Assembly: GCF_900143065.1 (NCBI RefSeq) | Contig: NZ_FRCX01000012.1 | Span: forward strand, 62,001 to 126,000 | Direction of reading: 5' to 3' | From: Duganella sacchari | GTDB taxonomy: Bacteria > Pseudomonadota > Gammaproteobacteria > Burkholderiales > Burkholderiaceae_D | Length of the DNA stretch: 64,000 nucleotides | Part shown: positions 6,949 to 15,359 of the stretch, piece after piece | Numbering within the stretch: position 1 is the stretch's first letter | How the letters are laid out: each line of letters starts with the position of its first letter | Made by a program: the position numbers and the translations under genes | The notes under the pieces: model-generated | Told to the model about the DNA's origin: nothing | Database searches by the model: none | The model's input: only the letters and a program-made list of their open reading frames with translations

Positions 6949-9270
6949 GTGCAACAACACACCTATCCTCTTGAAGCCTGGTGCATCCGCGAGACCAGCT
7001 TTGACACCGCATCCCACTTCCTCGATGAGACGCTGTTCGCGCTGGGTAACGGCTATATCGGCCTGCGCGGCACGGGCGAGGAGGGCTACAGCGGCCCGGC
7101 CGGCACCTCGCTGGATGGCACGTATCTGAACGGCTTCTACGAGTCCGAGCCGATCCAGTATCCGGAAGCGGCGTACGGCCTGGCCAAGGTCAACCAGTTC
7201 ATGCTGAATGTGCCGAACGCAAAGGGCATCGAGCTGCGACTTGGCGATGAGCGCTTTGATCTGCTGACTGGCACGGTGCAATCATATGAGCGCGTACTGG
7301 ACTTCCGCACTGGCCTGCTGACGCGCACTGTGGAATGGACCTCGCCGCAAGGCCGCAGCGTGCGCGTACGCAGTCGCCGCATGGTCAGCTTCGAGAACAA
7401 GCATCTGTTCGCGATCGCGTTTGACGTGACTTCGCTGAATTACGACGGTCCTCTGTGGCTGGTGTCGGCGCTGGATGGCGCCGTGAAAAACCAGGAGGCG
7501 GGCGATGATCCGCGCGTGGGTTCGGCGATTTCCGGCCCGACGCTGCACATGATCGACAGCGAGCAGTCGGACAGCTTCTCGGCGCTGGTGCAGAAAACCC
7601 ATAACAGCGGTTTCACTTTAATCAGCGCGACCGAGACGGCGTTGAGCGTGCCGGCAACTGCGGTCACTGCACAGCAAGGCCAGCGACTGACGCAGGCGTG
7701 GGAGATGCAGGTGAGCGCTGGCCAGTCGGTCACGTTGACCAAGTACGGCAGCTACTTCTCCTCGCGCGACTACGATGCCAAGGAGCTGATGTGGCGCAGC
7801 AAGGACACGCTGGCCACTGCCAAGGCGGCAGGCTTTGACGAGCTGCGTCTGGCGCAGGAGCAGTACCTGGCCGACTTCTGGCAGCAGGCCGACGTGCAGA
7901 TCGCCGGCGACGACGCGCTCCAGCAAGGCATGCACTTCAATCAGTTCCACCTGCTGCAATCGGTGGGCCGCGATGGCCGCACCAACATCTCCGCCAAGGG
8001 CGTGACGGGCGAAGGCTACGAAGGCCACTATTTCTGGGACACGGAAATCTACATCTTCCCGTTCTTCCTGTACTCCAAGCCGGAGATCGCGCGCAAGCTG
8101 CTGGAATACCGCTACGCCGGTTTGCCGAAGGCGCGCGAGCGGGCGCGCCAGATGTCGCATGACAAAGGCGCGCTGTACCCGTGGCGCACCATCGCTGGCG
8201 ATGAGTGTTCGGCCTACTTCCCGGCGGGGACCGCGCAGTACCACATCAACGCCGACATCGCGTACTCCATCAAGACCTATATGGAGGCGACGGACGATCA
8301 GGAATACCTGGTCAAGGCTGGCGCGGAGATTGTGATGGAGACGGCGCGCATCTGGACCGGCATCGGTTCGTATGACCGCGAAGGCCGCTTCTGCATCAAC
8401 CAGGTGACAGGCCCGGATGAATACACGGCGCTGGTCAACAACAACTACTACACCAACGCGATGGCGCAGATGCACCTGAACTTTGCGGCGTCCATTGCAG
8501 AGCAGCTGCAGGCACAGGCGCCGTCCGAGTTCGCACGCATCGCCGCAGCGATGGCGCTGGATGCGGGTGAGCCTGCAGAGTGGCGCCGCGCTGCGTCGCT
8601 GATGAATCTTCCGTATGACACGGCGCTGCAAATCCACGCCCAGGACGACAGCTTCCTGTCTAAAAAAGTGTGGGACTTTGCCAACACGCCCAAGGAAAAC
8701 TATCCGCTGTTGCTGAACTACCACCCGATGGTGATTTACCGCCATCAGGTCTGCAAACAGGCGGACGTGGTGCTGGCGCTGCTGCTCTTGAGCGACCAGT
8801 TCACGCTGGAAGACAAACGCCGCGACTTTGACTACTACGAAGCGGTGACCACGCACGATTCTTCGCTGTCCTCCTGCATCTTCAGCATCATCGCCGCGGA
8901 AGTAGGTTATCAGGACAAGGCGTACGACTACTTCATGGAGACTGCGCGTCTCGACCTGGACGACACGCACGGCAATACGCATTACGGCGTGCATACGGCA
9001 GCGATGGCCGGTACGTGGATGGGCGTGGCATACGGCTTCGCGGGCATGCGCGTGATCGGCGGCGCGCTGCATTTCGCGCCGACGCTGCCAAAGCAGTGGC
9101 AGCACTACACGTTCAAGGTGCATTTCCGCAGTGCGCTGATGGAAGTGCATGTGGAACCGGGCCGTGTTGAATATCGTCTGCTGCAAGGCGAGGCGCTGAA
9201 CTTTACCCACGGCGGCGAAGCGATTGCGCTGACCCTGTCGCAACCCAAGCAATCGAGGAGCTTCGCATGA
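6949..9270 (+). CDS. GH65 disaccharide phosphorylase (maltose/kojibiose/nigerose/trehalose type)
   Basis: The start is GTG, 7 bp after an AAGGA ribosome site; 773 residues, the usual GH65 length. These cytoplasmic enzymes split an alpha-linked glucose disaccharide with inorganic phosphate, inverting to beta-D-glucose 1-phosphate and glucose. Family landmarks are an N-terminal beta-sandwich domain, the GHYFWDTEIY substrate loop, the general acid Glu491 in QVTGPDEY, and the phosphate-binding region around CKQADVVL (residues 602-609), then a small C-terminal beta domain. The next gene, overlapping by 4 bp, is a beta-phosphoglucomutase, which uses exactly the beta anomer produced here. The linkage specificity cannot be decided from sequence alone. 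No signal peptide is present. Confidence 0.93.
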   Translation: MQQHTYPLEAWCIRETSFDTASHFLDETLFALGNGYIGLRGTGEEGYSGPAGTSLDGTYLNGFYESEPIQYPEAAYGLAKVNQFMLNVPNAKGIELRLGDERFDLLTGTVQSYERVLDFRTGLLTRTVEWTSPQGRSVRVRSRRMVSFENKHLFAIAFDVTSLNYDGPLWLVSALDGAVKNQEAGDDPRVGSAISGPTLHMIDSEQSDSFSALVQKTHNSGFTLISATETALSVPATAVTAQQGQRLTQAWEMQVSAGQSVTLTKYGSYFSSRDYDAKELMWRSKDTLATAKAAGFDELRLAQEQYLADFWQQADVQIAGDDALQQGMHFNQFHLLQSVGRDGRTNISAKGVTGEGYEGHYFWDTEIYIFPFFLYSKPEIARKLLEYRYAGLPKARERARQMSHDKGALYPWRTIAGDECSAYFPAGTAQYHINADIAYSIKTYMEATDDQEYLVKAGAEIVMETARIWTGIGSYDREGRFCINQVTGPDEYTALVNNNYYTNAMAQMHLNFAASIAEQLQAQAPSEFARIAAAMALDAGEPAEWRRAASLMNLPYDTALQIHAQDDSFLSKKVWDFANTPKENYPLLLNYHPMVIYRHQVCKQADVVLALLLLSDQFTLEDKRRDFDYYEAVTTHDSSLSSCIFSIIAAEVGYQDKAYDYFMETARLDLDDTHGNTHYGVHTAAMAGTWMGVAYGFAGMRVIGGALHFAPTLPKQWQHYTFKVHFRSALMEVHVEPGRVEYRLLQGEALNFTHGGEAIALTLSQPKQSRSFA

Positions 9271-9908
9271 GCCGCTTCAAGGCAGTCATCTTTGACCTGG
9301 ACGGTGTGATTACCGACACCGCGCACTATCACTACCTGGCGTGGAAGCAGCTCGCGGAATCGCAGGGTGTGCATTTCGATCATGCGTTTAACGAGAACCT
9401 CAAGGGCATCGACCGCATGGGTTCCCTGGACCTGATCCTGGCGTCGGCGCCGCGCAGCTACACGCCGGAAGAGAAGCTGGCGCTGGCTGACACGAAAAAC
9501 CTGCATTATCAGGAACTGATTTCGACCATGTCGTCCAATGACCTGTTGCCTGGTGCGGTGGAAGCGCTGGATGCAGTGCGCCGCGCCGGTTTGCGCATCG
9601 GGCTGGCGTCGGTCAGCAAGAACGCCTTTACGGTGCTGGGCCGCCTGGGGATTACCGACAAATTCGATTACGTCGTGGATGCGGCCACCATCGCGCGCAG
9701 CAAGCCGGACCCGGAGATCTTTCTGCGCGCGGCGCAGGAGCTGGGCGTTGCGCCAGCCGATTGCCTTGGCGTGGAAGATGCCGTCGCTGGCGTTGCCGCC
9801 ATCAAGGCGGCGGGGATGTTTGCGCTGGGGATAGGACATCCCTTTGTGCTGACGGAAGCGGATGTCGTGATCACCAGCTTGCAGCAGTTTAATCTCAGCG
9901 CATATTGA
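9267..9908 (+). CDS. pgmB: Beta-phosphoglucomutase
   Basis: This HAD-superfamily protein of 213 residues converts beta-D-glucose 1-phosphate to glucose 6-phosphate. The nucleophile and acid/base aspartates are Asp10 and Asp12 in FDLDGVITDTA. The cap follows, with the HYLAWKQLA segment typical of beta-PGM; later motifs are LASVSKNA (Ser), ARSKPDPEIF (Lys) and GVEDAVAGV (acidic metal site). The ATG overlaps the phosphorylase stop by 4 bp (ATGA), implying translational coupling. It links phosphorolysis to glycolysis and pins the GH65 product as the beta anomer. Confidence 0.94.
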   Translation: MSRFKAVIFDLDGVITDTAHYHYLAWKQLAESQGVHFDHAFNENLKGIDRMGSLDLILASAPRSYTPEEKLALADTKNLHYQELISTMSSNDLLPGAVEALDAVRRAGLRIGLASVSKNAFTVLGRLGITDKFDYVVDAATIARSKPDPEIFLRAAQELGVAPADCLGVEDAVAGVAAIKAAGMFALGIGHPFVLTEADVVITSLQQFNLSAY

Positions 9909-9913
9909 CGCTA

Positions 9914-9931
9914 CCGCGCCGCAGAGCGCGG
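9914..9931 (+). other. Small GC-rich hairpin between pgmB and the MFS gene
   Basis: CCGCGC (9914-9919) can pair with GCGCGG (9926-9931) across a 6-nt loop, just upstream of the GGAGAC ribosome site of the transporter gene. It has no U-tract, so it is more likely an mRNA-stability or processing element than a terminator. Confidence 0.4.
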
Positions 9932-9952
9932 GAATAAAACGGAGACAGCAGC

Positions 9953-11221
9953 ATGAAGAACAACAAAATACTATTTGCGTTATTCCTGATCTACTTTGTA
10001 TTCGCCATCCTGCTCAACAGCGTGGGCACGGTGATCCTGCAGGTAATCAGCAACTATGGCGTGAGCAAATCCGCCGCCAGCGTACTGGAAGGCTTTAAAG
10101 ACCTGCCGATTGCGGTGGTGTCCTTTCTGGTGGCGTCGTTCCTGCCGCGTATCGGCTACAAGAAGGCCATGCTGATCGGCCTGGCGATCGTCACTGCGGC
10201 GTGCGTGGCCATGCCGCTGCTGCCATCGTTCGCAACGACCAAGGCCTTGTTCTTCTGCGTGGGCGTGTCGTTCGCGCTGGTGAAGGTGTCGGTGTATTCG
10301 ACACTGGGCCTGATCGCCGAGGATCGCAAGCAGCACGCCAGCACCATGAACCTGCTGGAGGGCTTCTTCATGCTGGGCGTGTTAAGCGCCTATTGGGTGT
10401 TCGGCTACTTCATCGATTCGCACGATCCGCTGTCGCAAAGCTGGCTGCACACCTACTGGGTGCTGGCGGTGCTGTGCGCGGCGACCTTCCTGCTGATCCT
10501 GTCCACGCCATTCAATGAATCGAAGGCGGCGTTGCCGGAGGGGCGCAGCATCGCGCAGGATTTCGCTGAGATGCTCAAACTGTTCTTCAAGCCGCTGGTG
10601 TGCGTGTTCATCATCACGGCCTTCCTGTATGTGTTGATTGAGCAGAGCATCGGCACCTGGCTGCCGACGTTTAATAACGAAATCCTCAAGCTGCCGGCAG
10701 CAATGAGCGTGGAAGTGACCAGCATCTTTGCTGCCTGCCTGGCCGTGGGGCGCCTGTCGGCGGGCGTGTTGATGCGCAAGCTGCACTGGTATCCCGTGAT
10801 GAATGCCTGCGTGCTGGGCATGGCGGCGATGGTGCTGCTGGCGCTGCCGCTGACGCATGATGTGGTGGCCGATCCGCATATCACCTGGGCCAGCGCGCCG
10901 CTGGCGACTTTCCTGTTCCCGCTGATCGGCCTGTTCATGGCGCCCATCTACCCCGGCATCAATTCAGTGATGCTCAGCTCTTTGCCGAAGAATCAGCACT
11001 CCGCCATGACTGGCTTGCTGGTGATTTTTTCAGCGCTGGGTGGTACCACCGGCTCCTTAATCACGGGCTACGTGTTCGGTAACTTCAACGGCCACTTCGC
11101 GTTTTATTTAACCTTGGTGCCCATCTCCATCGTGCTGATAATGTTGTATTTTTTTAAAAAATCGGTCGATGACGGTGGCGGTGGATTCGACGCAAACGCT
11201 ATAATTAGCAGTCAACATTGA
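9953..11221 (+). CDS. MFS transporter, probable sugar importer of the GH65 locus
   Basis: 422 residues with about 12 hydrophobic segments, beginning ILFALFLIYFVFAILLNSVG, and a basic loop motif in PRIGYKKAML typical of major facilitator carriers. GGAGAC gives a good ribosome site. It is 44 bp after pgmB and 10 bp before a LacI gene, which places it in the phosphorylase operon. The likely job is to carry the disaccharide, already in the periplasm through the TonB receptor, across the inner membrane; the substrate is inferred from context only. The C-terminus after the last helix is short and Gly/Asp-rich. Confidence 0.88.
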   Translation: MKNNKILFALFLIYFVFAILLNSVGTVILQVISNYGVSKSAASVLEGFKDLPIAVVSFLVASFLPRIGYKKAMLIGLAIVTAACVAMPLLPSFATTKALFFCVGVSFALVKVSVYSTLGLIAEDRKQHASTMNLLEGFFMLGVLSAYWVFGYFIDSHDPLSQSWLHTYWVLAVLCAATFLLILSTPFNESKAALPEGRSIAQDFAEMLKLFFKPLVCVFIITAFLYVLIEQSIGTWLPTFNNEILKLPAAMSVEVTSIFAACLAVGRLSAGVLMRKLHWYPVMNACVLGMAAMVLLALPLTHDVVADPHITWASAPLATFLFPLIGLFMAPIYPGINSVMLSSLPKNQHSAMTGLLVIFSALGGTTGSLITGYVFGNFNGHFAFYLTLVPISIVLIMLYFFKKSVDDGGGGFDANAIISSQH

Positions 11222-11231
11222 ACATCAAGCT

Positions 11232-12239
11232 ATGAACCTCGCGCATCTTGCAAATCACTTGGGTATGTCCAAAACCACGGTGAGTCGCGCGTTAAACGGT
11301 TACCCCGAGGTGAATGTACGTACCCGCGAGCGGGTAATGAAGGCTGCCAAAGAGGTCGGCTACCAGCCGAATCCGATGGCGCGTTCGCTGGCGCTGGGGC
11401 GTACCAATGTGTTCGGCATCATTTACCCGTTGCTGGCGTCGGACCTGGGCGATCCCATGTTTCTCGATGTGGTGGCGGGTATGTCGGCTGCGCTGGAAGC
11501 GGTCAGCAAAAATCTGATTATTGCGCCGGTGTCGCCGGCGGCGGAGCAGCCGTCGTATCAGCAGATCGTGCGCGGCCGCCGCGTCGATGGCCTGGTGGTC
11601 AGCCGCACGCTGGTGCATGACGAGCGCATCGCGTTTCTGAGCAAAGCCAAATTCCCGTTTGTCGCGCACGGCCGCACGGAGCTGAATGCGCCGTATGCGT
11701 GGTTCGACTATGACAACGAAGCCGGCATCCGCATGGCCATGGAGCGCTTGCTGGGACTGGGCCACCAGCGCATCGCGCTGATTGGCGCGCCGCTGGAGTT
11801 GAACTTCGCGCGTCAGCGCAAGGACAGCTTTGTCGCTGCCATGTCGGCGGCGGGCCTGAGCGCCGATCCGCGCTACCTCATCGACAATACGCTGGATCGC
11901 CGCAGCGGTTATCAGGCCATGCAGCAGTTGCTGGCCTGCTCGCCGCGTCCGACCGCAGTGGTGGTCGATAACCATCTGTCCGGCGTGGGCGCCGTGCGTG
12001 CGCTGCTGGATGCGGGTATCGAGATCGGCAAAGAAATCTCCCTCATCGTCTGGGGCAATGTGGCTGATACGCTGGCCGGCACCAACGTCACCACTATCGA
12101 TCAGCCCGACCCGCACAAAGCCGGCGCGCGCATGGTCTCCATGCTGATGTCGCTGGTAGATGGCAAACCCGCCAGCGAGCTGCATGAGCTGTGGCAGCCA
12201 GTGCTGCTGGAAGGCTCCACCGTCGGACCAGTCAGCTAA
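11232..12239 (+). CDS. LacI family transcriptional regulator (second)
   Basis: This 335-residue regulator has the DNA-binding domain at residues 1-50 (NLAHLANHLGMSKTTVSRAL, then the hinge NPMARSLALGRT). A sugar-binding-like domain follows, with RVDGLVVSRT, the GHQRIALIGAP motif and PTAVVVDN. It resembles regulators of alpha-glucoside uptake such as AglR (family-level resemblance, not tested). It closes the operon 10 bp after the MFS gene, so it is probably co-transcribed and auto-regulated. Two LacI proteins in one small sugar locus suggests separate control of receptor and enzymes, or response to two sugars. Confidence 0.9.
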   Translation: MNLAHLANHLGMSKTTVSRALNGYPEVNVRTRERVMKAAKEVGYQPNPMARSLALGRTNVFGIIYPLLASDLGDPMFLDVVAGMSAALEAVSKNLIIAPVSPAAEQPSYQQIVRGRRVDGLVVSRTLVHDERIAFLSKAKFPFVAHGRTELNAPYAWFDYDNEAGIRMAMERLLGLGHQRIALIGAPLELNFARQRKDSFVAAMSAAGLSADPRYLIDNTLDRRSGYQAMQQLLACSPRPTAVVVDNHLSGVGAVRALLDAGIEIGKEISLIVWGNVADTLAGTNVTTIDQPDPHKAGARMVSMLMSLVDGKPASELHELWQPVLLEGSTVGPVS

Positions 12240-12293
12240 CGTTCGCTGGGGTGAGCTAATGATAATGGTGTTATCGCAATTCGCGTTCATCGT

Positions 12294-12698
12294 ATGAAAC
12301 CATATCTGGGCTACGTCACCGTTGCGTTTCTAATTGGAGGCTGCGCCCATGTGCAGCGCTCTGCGCCGCCCTTGGTGCTGGAAAATACGGGAACCGAATA
12401 TCCAACCATGTGCATGCTGATGCAAGCCGACGGCAACCTGGTATTTCGCGGCGGGTTTGCGTTTTATAGTCCTGCGGCCTGGCGCCGAACGGATAAGGAT
12501 ACGTTGATACTCACGCTGGGTGGGAGTGAACCGTTCCCTTCGGACGTCTTCAGGGAACAGTTGCCCAAGCACGCTGGTGGTTTGCTGAGTTTTGACGAGA
12601 AACGGCGCGAGATCACATACCGCTTCAATGACAAGAGCGAGTTTCTGAACTTCGGTAACTATTACTTCTATCGCGTGGCCGACTGCCACGCTCAATAA
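12294..12698 (+). CDS. Putative lipoprotein, unknown function
   Basis: 134 residues. The N-terminus MKPYLGYVTVAFLIGGCAH is a lipoprotein signal peptide with a lipobox ending IGGC, so the mature protein would begin at Cys17 and be lipid-anchored. The rest is a small soluble domain with two further cysteines (one near residue 40, one at the C-terminal VADCHAQ) and aromatic beta-strand-like stretches. I do not recognise the family. Its last 7 bp overlap the convergent RidA gene. Confidence 0.65.
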   Translation: MKPYLGYVTVAFLIGGCAHVQRSAPPLVLENTGTEYPTMCMLMQADGNLVFRGGFAFYSPAAWRRTDKDTLILTLGGSEPFPSDVFREQLPKHAGGLLSFDEKRREITYRFNDKSEFLNFGNYYFYRVADCHAQ

Positions 12699-13105
12699 AT
12701 CTCATCCTCTGCCTGCAGCACTACGGTGGCTTCAATTTCAAACAGCATGCCGTCCAGTGCCAGACGCGGGACGGGAATCAGCGTGCACGCTGGCGCAGGG
12801 TTGTCCCCCCACATGGCGCGCAATGCGCTACTGAAGATGGCGAGACGTGCTTCGCTATGATCCACAATCAAGGCCGTGACTTTACTCACGCTGGTATGGT
12901 GCGCACCAGCAGCGGTGAGTGCGGTTTGCAGATTGCTCAGCGCCTGCTCTACCTGGGTTTTGAAATCGTCAGACAGCTCGCCCTCAGCGTTTTCACCACC
13001 TTGTCCGGCGATGTAGATGATGCGCGCCGGCGCTTCGGCGATGACGACATGGCTGTAACCATTGGGACGCGGGTCGTACAGACCGGTGGGGTTGATGAAT
13101 TTCAT
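12692..13105 (-). CDS. RidA/YjgF/TdcF family protein
   Basis: 137 residues from the ATG at 13105, which follows GAAGGACACC; an upstream in-frame start is less well placed. The protein shows the small trimeric RidA fold: SHVVIAEAPARIIYIAGQGG near the N-terminus, QVEQALSNLQTALTAAGA in the middle and the C-terminal PACTLIPVPRLALDGMLFEI. RidA proteins hydrolyse reactive enamine/imine intermediates, but this is a divergent member: the catalytic arginine region reads VPRLA, so deaminase activity is plausible and not proven. A SoxR-type promoter drives it and soxR is divergent, pointing to induction by redox-cycling stress. Confidence 0.88.
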   Translation of the reverse strand: MKFINPTGLYDPRPNGYSHVVIAEAPARIIYIAGQGGENAEGELSDDFKTQVEQALSNLQTALTAAGAHHTSVSKVTALIVDHSEARLAIFSSALRAMWGDNPAPACTLIPVPRLALDGMLFEIEATVVLQAEDEIY

Positions 13106-13133
13106 GGTGTCCTTCAGCAGTGAATGTGAGGAC

Positions 13134-13164
13134 ACTATAAAATCTCAACTTAACTTGAGGTCAA
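13134..13164 (-). promoter_or_regulatory. SoxR-activated promoter with SoxR box, driving the RidA gene
   Basis: On the minus strand, -35 TTGACC (13159-13164) and -10 TATAGT (13134-13139) are separated by 19 bp, the overlong spacer typical of MerR-family activation. Within it lies an 18-bp SoxR box at 13143-13160 (plus strand TCTCAACTTAACTTGAGG), matching 16 of 18 positions of the known consensus CCTCAAGTTAACTTGAGG. Confidence 0.85.
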
Positions 13165-13173
13165 TGATTTTCT

Positions 13174-13611
13174 ATGACGATTCCTCCAAAGATACTTGGT
13201 GTGGGTGAGCTGGCCGAACGCGCTGGCGTCGCCGTCTCCGCACTGCACTTCTACGAAGCCAAGGGATTAATCCATTCCGTGCGAACCGGCGGTAACCAGC
13301 GCCGCTACCCACGCTCGGTGCTACGCCGCCTGGCCGTCATCAAGGTCGCGCAGCGCGTCGGCCTGCCGCTCGCAGAGATTGCGCGTGCGCTTGACGCACT
13401 GCCCTCGGGACGAACGCCGACCGTCACCGACTGGCGGCGTCTTTCAGCAGCATGGAAGCAAGAGTTGGAGGAGCGGATCAAGACACTGACGCAGTTGCGC
13501 GATCAGCTGGACGGCTGCATCGGCTGCGGATGCCTGTCACTAAAAGCCTGCCCCTTGCGCAACGCAGACGATGGCCTCGCGCAGCAAGGTGCGGGGCCAC
13601 ACTTCAAATAG
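13174..13611 (+). CDS. soxR: Redox-sensitive transcriptional activator SoxR
   Basis: This 145-residue MerR-family protein has an N-terminal winged helix (GVGELAERAGVAVSALHFYE, residues about 9-28) with the SoxR-typical FYE and GNQRRYPRSVLRR stretch. The [2Fe-2S] cluster cysteines are Cys115, Cys118, Cys120 and Cys126 in the CX2CXCX5C arrangement (CIGCGCLSLKAC). Oxidation of the cluster by redox-active compounds turns on transcription from promoters with a long spacer. No soxS gene is seen; outside enterics SoxR normally acts directly on its targets, here the divergent RidA-family gene. Confidence 0.95.
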   Translation: MTIPPKILGVGELAERAGVAVSALHFYEAKGLIHSVRTGGNQRRYPRSVLRRLAVIKVAQRVGLPLAEIARALDALPSGRTPTVTDWRRLSAAWKQELEERIKTLTQLRDQLDGCIGCGCLSLKACPLRNADDGLAQQGAGPHFK

Positions 13612-13879
13612 TTGCATAATTTTTTAGACACGATTAATATTTATTCATGTTGACGGCGCTATTTTCGCCGCCGACGTCTGACCAGCGCGAACTCGGTCTC
13701 CCAGTCCCTCTTCGCAACGGCGGCAGGTACGCAAGGTGCCTGCTTCAGTCATCGCAGTTTGATGCTGAATGTTGATCCGTACCCACCCTTAGTCCAACAT
13801 CTATTGCCACAAGCAAGGCATACACGCGTGGGTATGGCTCGTCGCGAGATCACAGTGAATTTCAACAATGGAGACAACC

Positions 13880-15325
13880 ATGAAATATCCAGTACTCGTT
13901 GCCGGCATGCTGCTGGCTTCCTCCGCGCACGCCGCCCCGATTGATGCGAAGACGCTGGTTGGCGCCAGTACGCCTTTGCAAGTCGCCCAGTACGGGGTGC
14001 GCAATTACTCGCCTCCGGTGCTGGTCGGTGGCTTGCATGATCCTGCCAGCTATGCTGCCGCACCCAAGCTGCCGGCATGGCAGTTTGCCGCGGCCGATCC
14101 GACCGGCGGTGTCCTGACTTTTGAGCGTAATCCCGCACCTGCCACTGGGTGGCATGCACAGTCGCGCAAGGGCGCCGTGCTGGTCACTGGTGGCGGCTCG
14201 GCCATCGCGAACCGCATCTACACGGTGTACAACGGGCAGCAGCTGGTGGCTGCGATTAATCAAGCAGGTAATGATCCCAAGATCATCCGCGTGATCGGCC
14301 ATATCGATTTACGCTGGAGCCAGAACAATACGGTCTTCCGCGAATACACCAGCTATTCGGATCAGAAGTATGGCGGTTCAATTGCGCTGCCGTCGAATAC
14401 CACGCTGGTTGGCATCAATGACGCTCAGGGCCGGCCTGCACGCATCACCGGTACCGCCTTACTGATTGGCGGTGAGCTGCCCCTCACTACGGGCGGCGAT
14501 CCTGAAGCCGACTTCAAAAAGTGGATTGCCGACGGCAAAGATGGCGAAGACTATCCAACCTGGACCCGCAACGTCATTGTGCGCAACCTGGTGATCGACA
14601 CGCCATGGGACGTCAACCCGGAGGATGCAGACAATGCTTACGCAGATGGCTTAACGGTATCGCGCGCGCAGAACATCTACCTGGACCATCTGACCATCAG
14701 CGATGGTGACACGCCTGACTCACTGGCGACCGGAACTTATGATACGCGTCACGACGGCGCTCTGGACGTGGTGCGCGGCAGCGACTACGTCACCGTCTCC
14801 AATAGCTACTTCGGCAAGCATCATAAGACTACGCTGGTTGGCAATGGTGATTCAGGGCGTGCGTGGAGTGATGAGGGGCGCCTGCATGTGACCTTCAGCG
14901 GCAACTGGTGGGACGGTGCGACGACACGATTGCCATTGAACCGTTTTGGACAAGTCCATCTGTTCAATAACCTGATTACCGGCAGCACATCGACCAAGGA
15001 CACCGACGTCAAATTCGAAAGTGGCACTGACGCACGCTATCGCTCGAACATGCTGCTGGAGAACCAGTACTACAACATCGCAGGATTGAAACTGGATGAC
15101 TTCTGCGGAAAAGCGATCAAGGGCAAGAGCTTCATTGGCTTCCGCTCATCTGGTCATGTATTTGTCAGTGATAAATCGGGTACGAATCTGGTGGATGGCC
15201 AGTGCGGCTATGCACAGCCTGGCGCCGCCAATCTATGGCTGCCGCCTTATGGCTACACGTTGCAAAGCGCGACGGCAACACTGACTTCCGTTCCAGCGAA
15301 CGCCGGAGCGGGGAAACTGAAGTAA
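13880..15325 (+). CDS. Secreted pectate lyase, polysaccharide lyase family 1
   Basis: 481 residues from the ATG at 13880, which follows GGAGAC; an in-frame ATG 12 bp upstream lacks a ribosome site. The signal peptide MKYPVLVAGMLLASSAHA is cleaved about residue 18. The parallel beta-helix core shows PL1 landmarks: NVIVRNLVID, an aspartate-rich calcium region (EDADNAYADGLTV, HDGALDVVRGSDYVTVS), SYFGKHHKTTLVG and the catalytic arginine region TTRLPLNRFGQVHLFNN. It would cleave de-esterified pectin by beta-elimination outside the cell, needing calcium. The 268 bp between soxR and this gene contain no obvious ORF. The type II secretion operon at 57.5 kb is a plausible exporter (inference). Ends at a strong hairpin terminator. 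Confidence 0.9.
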   Translation: MKYPVLVAGMLLASSAHAAPIDAKTLVGASTPLQVAQYGVRNYSPPVLVGGLHDPASYAAAPKLPAWQFAAADPTGGVLTFERNPAPATGWHAQSRKGAVLVTGGGSAIANRIYTVYNGQQLVAAINQAGNDPKIIRVIGHIDLRWSQNNTVFREYTSYSDQKYGGSIALPSNTTLVGINDAQGRPARITGTALLIGGELPLTTGGDPEADFKKWIADGKDGEDYPTWTRNVIVRNLVIDTPWDVNPEDADNAYADGLTVSRAQNIYLDHLTISDGDTPDSLATGTYDTRHDGALDVVRGSDYVTVSNSYFGKHHKTTLVGNGDSGRAWSDEGRLHVTFSGNWWDGATTRLPLNRFGQVHLFNNLITGSTSTKDTDVKFESGTDARYRSNMLLENQYYNIAGLKLDDFCGKAIKGKSFIGFRSSGHVFVSDKSGTNLVDGQCGYAQPGAANLWLPPYGYTLQSATATLTSVPANAGAGKLK

Positions 15326-15330
15326 GTAGA

Positions 15331-15358
15331 AGGCCCGGCGTGGCGCCGGGCCTGTCTT
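15331..15358 (+). terminator. Rho-independent terminator of the pectate lyase gene
   Basis: Perfect 10-bp stem AGGCCCGGCG (15331-15340) / CGCCGGGCCT (15344-15353) with a 3-nt loop, then GTCTTTCT. It lies between two convergent genes and may also serve the minus-strand icmF, although the U-run on that side is weak. Confidence 0.75.
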
Positions 15359-15359
15359 T

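Noticed and set aside
13612..13879. Small open frame before the pectate lyase gene
   Set aside because: The frame from 13759 lacks a ribosome site, overlaps the lyase start in another frame and encodes no recognisable protein; the region is treated as noncoding.
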